This document shows, one piece after another, positions 51,234-60,763 of a stretch of DNA of 64,000 nt. The position numbers were made by a program, and so were the translations under genes. The notes under the pieces were generated by a model. The model was given only the letters and a program-made list of their open reading frames with translations. It was not told where the DNA came from and made no database searches. Position 1 is the stretch's first letter. Every line of letters begins with the position of its first letter. Source of the DNA: Ureibacillus manganicus DSM 26584 (lineage in GTDB: Bacteria > Bacillota > Bacilli > Bacillales_A > Planococcaceae); contig NZ_JPVN01000007.1 of assembly GCF_000772945.1 (NCBI RefSeq), positions 62,001 to 126,000 on the forward strand, given 5' to 3'.

Positions 51234-52559
51234 TTAGACATTCTTTTGAACATTTGCTTTTTCTTCAATACCAACCTTGTCCCAATCCATTGTATTCTCG
51301 ACAATTATTGCTATAATCGAACCCATCAATAAGCCACTTGATAGTAAAGGTTGAGCAAATTGAGGTAAAGTTGACCAAGCTGAACCTGGAATAGCAAACA
51401 AAACTAAACCGATAAACAACGGAATTGCTGCACGGTAAACGTTAGTTGAGTTAAATGATACTTTTTTATACCATTCAAGAGCAGATCCAAATAGTGTTAC
51501 GTACGATACGAATAGCACGGCACTACCTATACTTAATGGAAGTAGTGTAAAGAAATAACCTACTGGAGGAATAATCCCCATAATAAAGAACATAACAGAA
51601 CCGAAAATGAATGGCATTCTATCATATATTTTTGTTTGTTGGATGAAACCGATAGATGACACAAACGGTGAATATGGTACTAACCCTAAGACACCAGATA
51701 ATAGACTTTGAACACCAGTAATTACAAATGAATTACGATAGTCTTTACTTGTTGATGGTTGCTCTGGATACATAATGTCTGTACCTTTAATTGAACCATA
51801 TTGTTTTGAAAGATTTAAAATACCAGTTACAACTACTGTGATAATAATCCCCATATTCCAAGCAGGTTCACCTAGAGGGAATAAAAATAATTCAAGAGTA
51901 AGTGGAACTTCACCGCCGCCTAATTGGCTGCTAGAACCTAATAGTATTGCAAATAAAGGCCAACCGATAATGATACCAATTAACATTGAATACTGAGCTA
52001 CTTTTTTCGAACCTTTTATAGTTAAGATTAATACCAATAATACAATAGCAATTGATAAAAGGCCCATTCCTATATCAATCGTACCTTCAGCTGAAATAAA
52101 CATACCTTTAAAGAAACTGATACAAAGTGAAACACCAAATAGTAACATGAAAGTTCCCATTACACTTGGGTTAAATAATTTTTCTAAAACATAACCAAAG
52201 CCAGTAACACCGATTAGTATAGTTAAGATACCCGCAATGATTACACCAACTGCAATACTTCCACCAACCTCTGCTAAAGGAATACCTTGTGCAGCAGACA
52301 TTGAAGATAGCGCTAAAATTACACCCCACCATAGTCCCGAAGGTCCATCCATTATTGGTCTTCTATGACCAATAATTGCTTGTAATAAACATCCTATCCC
52401 ACCAATTATAAAGGAAAATTGCATCATACTTACAATTTTTTCTTGACTTAAGTCATATGCAGCACCAATCGTAATTGGTACTACAACTGTGTTAATAAAA
52501 ATAAACATTAACCATTGTAAACCGCCAAGCCAGTTATCGACTTTTTTTATTTCATTCAT
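51234..52559 (-). CDS. NCS2 purine/uracil permease (first copy)
   Basis: A 441-residue transporter of the nucleobase-cation symporter-2 family with about 13-14 membrane segments. The N-terminus NWLGGLQWLMFIFINTVVVPITIG resembles the YbbY/PucJ-type subgroup; YbbY lies in the E. coli allantoin cluster. It should import a purine such as urate, xanthine or uracil with protons or sodium. It is divergent from the NCS1 permease at 53482 with 922 bp between. A paralogue is at 56833. The start ATG is preceded by GAAGAAGTG, a moderate ribosome site. Confidence 0.85.
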   Translation of the reverse strand: MNEIKKVDNWLGGLQWLMFIFINTVVVPITIGAAYDLSQEKIVSMMQFSFIIGGIGCLLQAIIGHRRPIMDGPSGLWWGVILALSSMSAAQGIPLAEVGGSIAVGVIIAGILTILIGVTGFGYVLEKLFNPSVMGTFMLLFGVSLCISFFKGMFISAEGTIDIGMGLLSIAIVLLVLILTIKGSKKVAQYSMLIGIIIGWPLFAILLGSSSQLGGGEVPLTLELFLFPLGEPAWNMGIIITVVVTGILNLSKQYGSIKGTDIMYPEQPSTSKDYRNSFVITGVQSLLSGVLGLVPYSPFVSSIGFIQQTKIYDRMPFIFGSVMFFIMGIIPPVGYFFTLLPLSIGSAVLFVSYVTLFGSALEWYKKVSFNSTNVYRAAIPLFIGLVLFAIPGSAWSTLPQFAQPLLSSGLLMGSIIAIIVENTMDWDKVGIEEKANVQKNV

Positions 52560-53481
52560 ATTATATTCACTTCTTCTTTCCTGAAAAATTTACTAATGAA
52601 CAACAGCTTTACTGATCTTTTCTTTGTTATGTGATGATGTAACATTTGTATACACTGTTGAAATATTTGCTAAAATCACTAGGATTAACGTTCTTAAAAA
52701 AAAATGGGGGACGATGATGTACCTTGATGTATGATAGTTTCCCTTTGTTAATAAAAAGTTATGTTTGTTTGGCGTTATGAAATTAAAACACCATGCATTC
52801 ATACTTTTTTATTAAAATAATCAGCTTATATAGTGTAGCAAAAAGCAAATTCGATACAGAGAACTACAAAGGATGAAATTTTATTTTTTTTTTATCTACA
52901 ATTGCTAAAGAAAAAATCTAATTCGTCCATAGTGAGGAGTAATTAATAAAAACTAGAGCAGATTATTCAAAGGGAACTTTTTGAGAACTTTTTATGTATT
53001 GATGATTAATAAAAAAACATAAAGACAACTTTTAGCGCACTTCAAAAGTGCGAGTAATTAATAGTTTATTCCCACAATTCTTAATAATTTATACTATTGA
53101 ATGCTATTTTTCCTTGATTTGTAAAAATTTTTTTTGTCTATTTTGTACAACGGTTTGTACGAATGAACTGTAATTATGATTATTGTTATGCAACGTTTAT
53201 AGCGAACGGTTGTCCATTTTGTTTAATTGACATAAAGACCATACGAAAAAACCTATGTATAATAAAAAATGTTCAAGGGTGAAAACGTTTTCGATAGGAT
53301 TATTAGTTGAACAAAGTGATAAATTTTTTGCAAATTGAAGTAAACTACCTAATATTGGGGAGGAAAATTATTATTCAAAATGCAAACACTAACTAATGTG
53401 AATTAATAAACAAAGTGTTTAAACTTTTACTTATCGTTAATATATCGCAGCAAAATACATCAAGAAAAAGGAGTATGTCAT
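52560..53481. other. Long divergent control region between two permease genes
   Basis: This 922-bp stretch is very AT-rich, with long A and T runs near 52690-52700, 52880-52900 and 53120-53140. It contains no convincing gene. It must hold two promoters. Visible elements are a cre-like box at 53280-53293, a perfect ribosome-site-like GGGGAGGA at 53357-53364 that precedes no long ORF, and AAACACT/AGTGTTT inverted copies at 53384-53390 and 53414-53420. Confidence 0.6.
53280..53293 (+). promoter_or_regulatory. cre-like site before the allantoin permease gene
   Basis: TGAAAACGTTTTCG matches the CcpA consensus except the final base, exactly like the box at 44889. It lies about 190 bp before the start codon. 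The shared deviation suggests common ancestry or a genuine variant. Confidence 0.65.
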
Positions 53482-54861
53482 ATGTCAAACGATACTAACA
53501 TGACAAATATTGAACAAGTTTCGGTTTTGGATAAATCACTACACCCAAAAACTGATAATGAAAGAACTGTCAATTCAAAAGATTATATATTCATGTGGAT
53601 TGGCGATGGAGTTAACATAGGGAATATGACGTTAGGTGCCAGTGTAATTATTGCAGGGATCGCAACGTTAAACCTTTTCCAAACTATTTTGGCAGCATTA
53701 ATTTCAATCGCAATTATTTCAACGATTTTCGCATTAAATGATCGACTTGGTTATAAATCAGGTATTCCATACGTTGTCCAATTGAGAATGGCTTTCGGAA
53801 CAAAAGGTACAGTTATTTCTTCATTACTACGAGGGGTACCCGCTATCGTATGGTATGGTGTTCAAAGTTGGATCGGTGGTACAGCATTAAATGAGATAGC
53901 TAAAATTGTAACAAATGGATCTTTTGACAACATTTTTATCTGTTTCGTAATTCTTCAATTAGTACAAATTGTAATTTCACTTTACGGTTTCCATGCTATT
54001 AAGTGGGTAGAGACAATTGCATCTGTAATCTTCATTATCGGACTTATTTATGTATTTTGGATTCTTGTAACACAGTATGGTACTGAAATTACTACAACTT
54101 GGGTACAAGCTGAAGGTACTTGGGGATTACCATTCTTCGCATTAATTATGGTGTTCTTAGGTAACTATGCAGGTATTTTCGTAAGTGCTGCAGACTATTC
54201 AAGAGAATTAAAAACAGGTCTAAGCAATACTAAGCGTGGAGCATTATACTTTATTCCAATTACACTTTCATACGGTTTCGTTATTGTAATTGGTGCAATG
54301 TTAGCTGCAGCAACAGGAATAACAAATCCTGCAATTGCATTACCAGTAGTACTTGATAATGATATTCTTGCAGTAGCTGTTTCAGCGTTTATCGTATTTA
54401 CAGTAATTGCTACAAACATGGTGGCAAACGTTATTCCACCAACATATGTAATTCAATTATTAACTAAAATGAAATACAAACCAGCTGCGATTTTAGCAGG
54501 ATTACTTGCACTAGCTGCATTCCCTTGGTTACTAATACAAGAGTCTTCAGCACATGGACTAAATATGTTCGTACTAATCTACTCAGCATTTTTAGGACCA
54601 GTTATCGCAATTCTTTTAGTGGATTATTATATTATTCGTAAACAAAAAGTAGATATTACTGATTTATACAACGACGGAGGTTCGTTTGCGGGGTACAATC
54701 CTGCTGGTCTAATTGCAATGTTCGTCGGTGCTGGAGCAGCATTTATCCTAGTAGACATCGCATGGATTATTGGGTTAGTTGTAGCAGGACTTACTTATTA
54801 TTTACTTACAAGATATGCATTTAAAGGTTCAAGCTTCAAAAACGGAACATCTTTTAAATAG
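53482..54861 (+). CDS. pucI: Allantoin permease (NCS1 family)
   Basis: A 459-residue secondary transporter of the NCS1 family with 12 membrane segments. Family marks are NIGNMTLGASVIIAG in the first helix, LRGVPAIVWYGVQSWIGGTA and FVSAADYSRELKTG, as in B. subtilis PucI and E. coli YbbW/AllP. It imports allantoin with protons or sodium. Start ATG after AAAAGGAGT. It carries a long untranslated leader if the promoter lies near the cre site at 53280, and ends with a strong terminator at 54871. It is divergent from an NCS2 permease and convergent with pucR2. Confidence 0.9.
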   Translation: MSNDTNMTNIEQVSVLDKSLHPKTDNERTVNSKDYIFMWIGDGVNIGNMTLGASVIIAGIATLNLFQTILAALISIAIISTIFALNDRLGYKSGIPYVVQLRMAFGTKGTVISSLLRGVPAIVWYGVQSWIGGTALNEIAKIVTNGSFDNIFICFVILQLVQIVISLYGFHAIKWVETIASVIFIIGLIYVFWILVTQYGTEITTTWVQAEGTWGLPFFALIMVFLGNYAGIFVSAADYSRELKTGLSNTKRGALYFIPITLSYGFVIVIGAMLAAATGITNPAIALPVVLDNDILAVAVSAFIVFTVIATNMVANVIPPTYVIQLLTKMKYKPAAILAGLLALAAFPWLLIQESSAHGLNMFVLIYSAFLGPVIAILLVDYYIIRKQKVDITDLYNDGGSFAGYNPAGLIAMFVGAGAAFILVDIAWIIGLVVAGLTYYLLTRYAFKGSSFKNGTSFK

Positions 54862-54870
54862 TTAGCTTAA

Positions 54871-54914
54871 AACAATACCTCATGGTGAGTATCTCCCATG
54901 AGGTATTGTTTTTG
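54871..54914 (+). terminator. Strong rho-independent terminator of pucI
   Basis: AACAATACCTCATG (54871-54884) and CATGAGGTATTGTT (54897-54910) form a perfect 14-bp stem, followed by a T-run. Confidence 0.93.
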
Positions 54915-54921
54915 TCATTTT

Positions 54922-54957
54922 AAAATGAGTCCAGTTTTCTCACTAGACTCATTTTTA
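54922..54957 (-). terminator. Terminator hairpin of the second pucR gene
   Basis: AAAATGAGTC (54922-54931) and GACTCATTTT (54946-54955) form a perfect 10-bp stem with A and T runs on the outer sides. Together with the hairpin at 54871 it insulates the convergent genes. Confidence 0.82.
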
Positions 54958-54965
54958 GATACATA

Positions 54966-56624
54966 TTAATGGTTTACTACATTTTCATCTTCATTTAGTA
55001 TTGCGCCAATAACAAGTGCAACACGTATTCTCAAAGAATCAGCTGGATCGCGAAGGGAACAGTTTAGCACTTCCTCTGCTTTTGCTATTCGATATTTCAC
55101 TGTATTTCGATGGACAAATAATTTTCTAGAAGTTTCGGAGATTTCGCATTGAGAATCCAAATAGACTTGAATTGTTTTTATTAACTCTATGTCTTCTTTT
55201 GTTTTTGGAAAAGCTAATGATTTTAATGTATTTTCATAAAGCGCTTTTATATCTTTCCGAGGAAGCGCTTTTAATAATTCCTCTAAATCCCTTGTTTTGT
55301 AATATTTAATAAAACCATTTAATTTTTGTTCATAACCTTGGGTAATTGCTTCTACAGCTTCCTGATAGATTGTAGGTATTTCTTTAAGGGATGGAACAGA
55401 ATGGCTTACACCAAATGAAAGGGTAAAGTCCCCATTGAAATTTGTTTGGATTTTTTCTAGAAATTGAGTAATTATATTAACTTGCTCATCACCATATTTC
55501 TGGAACTGTACAACCATTGCAAAGTATTTTCCCTTTGTGAATAGCGTAGCTGTTACACCTTCATTAATAATTTCATCTTCGATTTGATCGTAAACAGTAT
55601 TATGAAGTTCACCTATTTTTTTTTCGTAAAGTTGTAACGATTCGTACTCTTCACCTTTTGTATCGATTGTGCAAACTATGCAAACATTCTCCATATTTTT
55701 TTGTAGTCCGTAATAGTTTGATCGACTTAATATTTCTTCGTCTGATTGAATCTTCATTTCAATAAGATCTGCGAAGAAATTGTTTTTTAACAATCTAGCA
55801 TTTTCTTCGATTGCTTGCTCCTTGACTATTGTAAACGATATAACGTTACCAGCTTGTTCTATTGCCATTTGTGATGAAGGGTAAGGTAGAGTAAGTGAGT
55901 CAAATATAACGAGCATACTTGGATATTGCCGTTTCGTATGAACTGAAAATGTTGTAACACTTTCAAGTTCCCTTGAGGGAATTGTGAAAGTAGTACCTTC
56001 TCTTGCAAGAGGTAAGTCTTCTTTTACTTTCTCAATAACTTCCTCTTTAACTTGCTTCATGGATTCCTTTATAAAATGGTGACTTTGAGCAATTTCCTCA
56101 CCTCTATGGTTTAACAAAAGGCAAGGTCGTGCCAAAAGGTGACCTAATTGTTCTAATAATGCACTAAGGCTATAACCTTTAATTAGCATATCAGAAAACT
56201 CTTTTTGAACATGCAACGCATAATATAATTGCTCGGCCTCATGATCATTTAAGTAATTTAAAATATGACGGGAAACTTCCCCTAATGTATGTGCTGTAGG
56301 TAAGTCGATAATCGGAAATGCTAAATTATCAGCTAATAGTTTTACTTCGGTCGGCAGCTGATGGAAGAATCGATTAATTTTAATTACAATGCCTGAACAA
56401 TTTAGGTCGTTCATCTGTTTTATTAACTCACAAAATTCTTGCGTATTATCCTTAAATGCATATCCAGTTGACAAAAGAAGGAAATTTTCTGCCAAAAAAT
56501 TAATTGCATCCGGCGTATCTGATATATTTACAAATTGTACATTTCTAGTGAGGCCGCGATGGCCAGCAAGTACAACTGCTTCTCTCATACCTTCTAAAAT
56601 AAATAAATCATTTACAGTTTTCAT
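54966..56624 (-). CDS. PucR-family transcriptional regulator (second copy)
   Basis: A 552-residue PucR-type regulator, distinct from the one at 48790. The N-terminal domain begins MKTVNDLFILEGMREAVVLAG, a middle GGDEF-like region follows (FSLSFGVSHSVPSLKEIPTIYQEAVEAI pattern), and the C-terminal HTH_30 reads SETSRKLFVHRNTVKYRIAKAEEVL. I set the start at ATG 56624, eight bases after GAGAGG; the upstream in-frame ATG at 56708 has no ribosome site. It is divergent from an NCS2 permease. Two PucR proteins in one island suggest split control, for example one for uptake and one for the allC-allD genes, or different inducers. Confidence 0.87.
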   Translation of the reverse strand: MKTVNDLFILEGMREAVVLAGHRGLTRNVQFVNISDTPDAINFLAENFLLLSTGYAFKDNTQEFCELIKQMNDLNCSGIVIKINRFFHQLPTEVKLLADNLAFPIIDLPTAHTLGEVSRHILNYLNDHEAEQLYYALHVQKEFSDMLIKGYSLSALLEQLGHLLARPCLLLNHRGEEIAQSHHFIKESMKQVKEEVIEKVKEDLPLAREGTTFTIPSRELESVTTFSVHTKRQYPSMLVIFDSLTLPYPSSQMAIEQAGNVISFTIVKEQAIEENARLLKNNFFADLIEMKIQSDEEILSRSNYYGLQKNMENVCIVCTIDTKGEEYESLQLYEKKIGELHNTVYDQIEDEIINEGVTATLFTKGKYFAMVVQFQKYGDEQVNIITQFLEKIQTNFNGDFTLSFGVSHSVPSLKEIPTIYQEAVEAITQGYEQKLNGFIKYYKTRDLEELLKALPRKDIKALYENTLKSLAFPKTKEDIELIKTIQVYLDSQCEISETSRKLFVHRNTVKYRIAKAEEVLNCSLRDPADSLRIRVALVIGAILNEDENVVNH

Positions 56625-56832
56625 TCGAGGTTCCTCTCTTTTATCGTACAAATTTTCTGCTTTAGTTACAATTCTGTTCATTTTACGGTATACATAAACA
56701 AAAATCAAAGCAAAATTTGTTCATTGTAAACAATAATTTTATTTAAACAGTACTTGTAATCAACTATACGAATAGGTAGAATTATCGAAATATAGAAGTA
56801 ACCTAACTTTTCATACAGAAAGGGTGATTGTT

Positions 56833-58203
56833 ATTAATGAATTATTAAAATCGAGTAACTGGATCTCAGGCTTGCAATGGCTCTTTTTTATTTTTACCAA
56901 CATAGTAATTATTCCGATCACTGTTGGAGCAGCATTTGAGCTTTCTCCAAACACAATTGTCAATATGCTACATCTTTCCTTTATCGTGACAGGGTTGGCA
57001 TGTATTGTTCAAGCTATCTTTGGGCATAGACGTGCCATTATGGAAGGGCATTCTGGGCTATGGTGGGGTGTAATTTTAACTTTATGTAGTTCGGCTGTAG
57101 CGCAAGGGATGCCTTTATCACTTTTAGGAGGCAGTTTAACTGTTGGAGTAATAATTACTTCGATATTGACTTTTTTAATGGGTATCACTGGAGTCGGACC
57201 ACGAATTGCTAAGTTATTTAACCCTGCAGTAATGGGCGCATTTATGTTTTTGTTCGGATGCCAATTGGTTGGAATCTTTTTAAAAGGGATGCTAGGCATT
57301 CCATTTGGAAACCAAGCACAGAGTGTGCAAATCGATATTGCTGTATCTCTATTATCAATAGCAATCGCAATTATTGTAATTTTAATTAGTGTGAAAGCAC
57401 CTTCAAGTATTCGACGTTATGGGTTACTCATTGGAATTATCGGTGGTTGGATTATTTATGCGATTATTTTCAGACCAGAAAATGCTGTAAGTGCAGGGAC
57501 ATCGCTTGGGTTTGAGCTATTTCCATTAGGGAAACCTGCATGGGATATAGGAATAATTGTTACTACAGTAATTGCAGGATTGTTAAACACTGCTAATACA
57601 TTTGGGTCTTTAAAAGGAACCGAGGAACTGTATAATGTGAAAACAACAAATTCCGAATACAGAGCTTCTTTTACTATTACAGGAATTTTTACTTTTATAG
57701 CTGGTATTTTTGGACTTGTTCCAAATTCGCCTTACGTTTCATCAATTGGTTTCTTAAGTCAAACAGGAATAATAAAAAGAATTCCCTTAGTGTTAGGTGG
57801 ATTTATGTTTCTTGTCATAGGACTCATACCACCGATTGGTAGTTTTTTCTCACAACTACCTTTAAGTGTTGGTAGTGCTGCACTTTTTGTATCATATTTA
57901 CTTCTTTTCAATTCTTCCTTGAATTTCTTCAAACAGGTTGAATTTAATACTGTTAATATTTATCGTTCGGCTATTCCGATATTTGTAGGTGTTGTAATTA
58001 TGACCCTTCCAGCTACTTATTTTGTCTCGATTCCAAGTGTGATTCGACCAGTACTTAGCAGCGGATTATTAGTTGGAATTATCCTCGCTATACTATTAGA
58101 GAATCTTATAAAATGGGATCGATACGGGGATATTGGGAAAAATCACAAGGAAAATGAAGATAGCTTAAATATAGAGAATTCAAAAGAATTAGAGCTAAAA
58201 TAA
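56833..58203 (+). CDS. NCS2 purine/uracil permease (second copy), probable ATT start
   Basis: A 456-residue paralogue of the permease at 51234 (N-terminus NWISGLQWLFFIFTNIVIIPITVG, about 13-14 membrane segments). I place the start at ATT 56833: it lines up with the MNE start of the paralogue and has AAAGGGTG six bases upstream. The only in-frame standard candidate is GTG 56824, which lies inside that ribosome site; the ATG at 56837 is out of frame. ATT starts are rare but known (infC). The C-terminus has an extra charged tail. It is divergent from pucR2 and followed by a terminator. Confidence 0.82.
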   Translation: MNELLKSSNWISGLQWLFFIFTNIVIIPITVGAAFELSPNTIVNMLHLSFIVTGLACIVQAIFGHRRAIMEGHSGLWWGVILTLCSSAVAQGMPLSLLGGSLTVGVIITSILTFLMGITGVGPRIAKLFNPAVMGAFMFLFGCQLVGIFLKGMLGIPFGNQAQSVQIDIAVSLLSIAIAIIVILISVKAPSSIRRYGLLIGIIGGWIIYAIIFRPENAVSAGTSLGFELFPLGKPAWDIGIIVTTVIAGLLNTANTFGSLKGTEELYNVKTTNSEYRASFTITGIFTFIAGIFGLVPNSPYVSSIGFLSQTGIIKRIPLVLGGFMFLVIGLIPPIGSFFSQLPLSVGSAALFVSYLLLFNSSLNFFKQVEFNTVNIYRSAIPIFVGVVIMTLPATYFVSIPSVIRPVLSSGLLVGIILAILLENLIKWDRYGDIGKNHKENEDSLNIENSKELELK

Positions 58204-58216
58204 AGAATTTCAATAC

Positions 58217-58256
58217 AAGGCATCTACTCCAATACTGCTGAGTGGATGCCTTTTTC
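58217..58256 (+). terminator. Rho-independent terminator of the NCS2 permease gene
   Basis: AAGGCATCTACTC (58217-58229) pairs with GAGTGGATGCCTT (58240-58252), one mismatch, followed by TTTCT. Confidence 0.85.
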
Positions 58257-58581
58257 TATAATTTTAGGATGGATAATGGATTTTTAACGGGTTATAAAGT
58301 AGGTAAAATTTGGAACATTAGTAAGAGAACAAAGAAGTTATTACTACAAATGTACCTAATTTTTAAGGAGTTATCCATTTCGGAGAAATAATATAAATAC
58401 CTTTATCTGCTAGTGCTAAAGAATATTTATTTGGTACCGTTTACAATGGTTATAGAACTAAAGATATTAAGTTGATATAAGACTTTAATGCATACTATCG
58501 TAAAGTCTACAAACAATAAATAGCGTTACAAACCAATTTAAAAAGAAATATTACATAACGTGGAAAAGGGTGGTGAAATAG
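58257..58581. other. AT-rich promoter region before allC
   Basis: No ORF and no strong hairpin were found. It presumably holds the promoter of the allC-allE-allD-allD operon. No cre box was seen in it. Confidence 0.45.
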
Positions 58582-59835
58582 GTGAACGATATGAAAAATA
58601 TAGTGCAAAACCTTGATCTAACCGAAGAAACAGATAGCAGACTTGAATGGTTAGCGGGATACGGAAAAGATCCTAAAGGTGGTGTTTCTCGTTTACTGTA
58701 TACAAAAGAGTGGGTTGAAGGTCAAAACGCACTGAAAGAATGGATGGAAAGCGAAGGCCTCGAAGCTCGTTTTGATGATATTGGAAACCTATTTGGTACA
58801 TTAAAAGGTCAAAATACGAATGAAACTATTTTAACTGGCTCTCATGTGGATACTGTTACAAACGGCGGACGTTTAGACGGTGCATATGGAATTGTAGCCG
58901 GAATACTTGCGTTAAAGTACTTAAAAAAACATTTTGGTCAACCTTTAAGAAACATAGAAGTTGTTTCTATGGCTGAAGAAGAAGGAAGTCGTTTCCCTTA
59001 CTCGTTCTGGGGTTCTAAAAACATCGTTGGTTTAGCTAAACGAGAAGATGTAGAAGGTATCAAAGATTTTGATGGTGTTCCATTTGTTGAAGCCATGAAA
59101 AACGCTGGCTTTGACTTTAGAGATGAATCTAAGGAAACACGTAAGGATCTAAAAGCGTTCGTAGAAGTTCATATTGAACAAGGTAGTGTATTAGAAAAAG
59201 AAGGAATCACTATTGGTGTAGTAAATAGCATTGTTGGACAAAGACGTTATACAGTTGAAATATCTGGTGAAGCGAACCACGCAGGTACAACACCTATGGG
59301 ATATCGAAAAGATGCTGTTTTTGCTTCAAGTCATATTATTCATGAGATTATTACTATGGCAAAAGAAACTGGTGATCCACTTGTAACAACAGTTGGTAAA
59401 TTTGAGGCTTATCCAAACATCGTAAATGTTGTACCAGGAAAAGTTATTTTTACAATTGATGTACGTCATACAGATAAACAAGCTATCATTTCCTTTACAG
59501 AACAAATGACAGCAAGAATGCAAGAAATCGCAAAAGAACATGAAGTTGAAATGAATATCGACCTTTGGATGGATGAAGATCCAATCCCAATGGATCAAAA
59601 GGTCGTTGAGCTGATTGAAAAGCAATGTGATGATAACGGCTTAAATTATAAAGTGATGCACAGTGGTGCAGGGCATGATTCTCAAATTTTTGCTGCACAT
59701 GTACCTACTGCAATGCTGTTCGTACCGAGTCGTAAAGGTATAAGTCACAATCCGGCAGAATTTACTGAACCGAAAGACTTAGCTGAAGGTGTAAAAGGTC
59801 TTATCGGTGCTTTATATGAACTTGGTTATAAATAA
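58582..59835 (+). CDS. allC: Allantoate amidohydrolase
   Basis: A 417-residue M20-family metalloenzyme that converts allantoate to ureidoglycine, CO2 and ammonia. Metal ligands lie in GSHVDTVTNGGRLDGAYG, SMAEEEGSRF, VEVHIEQGSVLEKEG and near the C-terminus in MHSGAGHDSQ and GISHNPAEF. The dimerisation domain contains GEANHAGTTPMGYRKDA. Length and motifs fit AllC well. Start: GTG 58582 after GGGTGG, or ATG three codons later. First gene of an operon with allE and two allD genes, matching the pathway order. Confidence 0.93.
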   Translation: MNDMKNIVQNLDLTEETDSRLEWLAGYGKDPKGGVSRLLYTKEWVEGQNALKEWMESEGLEARFDDIGNLFGTLKGQNTNETILTGSHVDTVTNGGRLDGAYGIVAGILALKYLKKHFGQPLRNIEVVSMAEEEGSRFPYSFWGSKNIVGLAKREDVEGIKDFDGVPFVEAMKNAGFDFRDESKETRKDLKAFVEVHIEQGSVLEKEGITIGVVNSIVGQRRYTVEISGEANHAGTTPMGYRKDAVFASSHIIHEIITMAKETGDPLVTTVGKFEAYPNIVNVVPGKVIFTIDVRHTDKQAIISFTEQMTARMQEIAKEHEVEMNIDLWMDEDPIPMDQKVVELIEKQCDDNGLNYKVMHSGAGHDSQIFAAHVPTAMLFVPSRKGISHNPAEFTEPKDLAEGVKGLIGALYELGYK

Positions 59836-59923
59836 TTCGCAACATACAACATTGAATTAGCTTCTAACGTATGCGAAATTTAAAAATAAAAAATATTGAG
59901 GCAATCAAAGGAGATAAAGGATT

Positions 59924-60697
59924 ATGGGATACCCAAAAGATTTACTTTCTAGCAGATCAATTATTAAACACGGTTTATACGCACTTATTACTCCAGAAGG
60001 ATTAGTAAATAATATTATTCCTGGATTTGAAAATTGTACGATCTCAATTTTAGGTTCACCAAGATTAGGGGCTAGCTTCGTTGATTACATCGTAACAATG
60101 CATGAAGGCGGAAAAAACAGCCAAGGTTATTGCGGTGAAGCAGACGTTGAAACGTTTGTATATGTACTTAACGGTAAAGTGAAAGCAAAAGCTGGGGAAG
60201 AAGAATTTGTACTTGAAGATAGTGGCTACTTATATTGCCCACCTGGAGTAAAAATGTACTTAGAAAACTTAGAATCAGGTGATTCTCGCCTATTCCTTTA
60301 CAAACAAAAATATAAACCGCTTGAAGGTAAAAAACCTTGGACAGTATCTGGCCATGCAAACCAAATTGAGTTCAGAGATTATGATGATATGCACAATGTT
60401 CATATTAAAGATCTATTACCAACAGACATTGACTTTGACATGAACTTCCATATCTTATCATTTGACCCTGCAGCAAGCCATCCATTTATCGAAACACATT
60501 ACCAAGAGCACGGGGCATACTTACTATCTGGTGAAGGTATGTACAATCTTGATAACGAATGGATTCCTGTTAAAAAAGGTGACTATATCTTCATGGGTCC
60601 TTATGTACATCAAGCAGCATATGCAGTTGGTAGAGAGCCACTAGCATATGTATATTCAAAAGATTGTAACCGCGATGCATCACTAGATAAAAAATAA
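59924..60697 (+). CDS. allE: (S)-ureidoglycine aminohydrolase
   Basis: A 257-residue bicupin protein (YlbA-type) that hydrolyses (S)-ureidoglycine to (S)-ureidoglycolate and ammonia with a Mn ion. The two cupin barrels are about residues 55-125 and 180-245; HEGGKNSQGY and HYQEHGAYLLSGEGMYNLD carry the metal-binding side chains, the second being the active cupin in E. coli AllE. Start: ATG after AAAGGAGAT. It lies between allC (88 bp) and allD1 (66 bp). Its presence means the host can process ureidoglycine without PucG, whose gene at 4243 is broken. Confidence 0.93.
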   Translation: MGYPKDLLSSRSIIKHGLYALITPEGLVNNIIPGFENCTISILGSPRLGASFVDYIVTMHEGGKNSQGYCGEADVETFVYVLNGKVKAKAGEEEFVLEDSGYLYCPPGVKMYLENLESGDSRLFLYKQKYKPLEGKKPWTVSGHANQIEFRDYDDMHNVHIKDLLPTDIDFDMNFHILSFDPAASHPFIETHYQEHGAYLLSGEGMYNLDNEWIPVKKGDYIFMGPYVHQAAYAVGREPLAYVYSKDCNRDASLDKK

Positions 60698-60763
60698 TTT
60701 TAACACCCAAACTTCAGATTTTACTTAATAGCTTGTTCATCAAAAAAAGTAGGTGTCTAAAAA

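Noticed and set aside
52593-52802. A 69-codon minus-strand frame in the permease control region
   Set aside because: No ribosome site, low-complexity translation, and it lies in promoter DNA.
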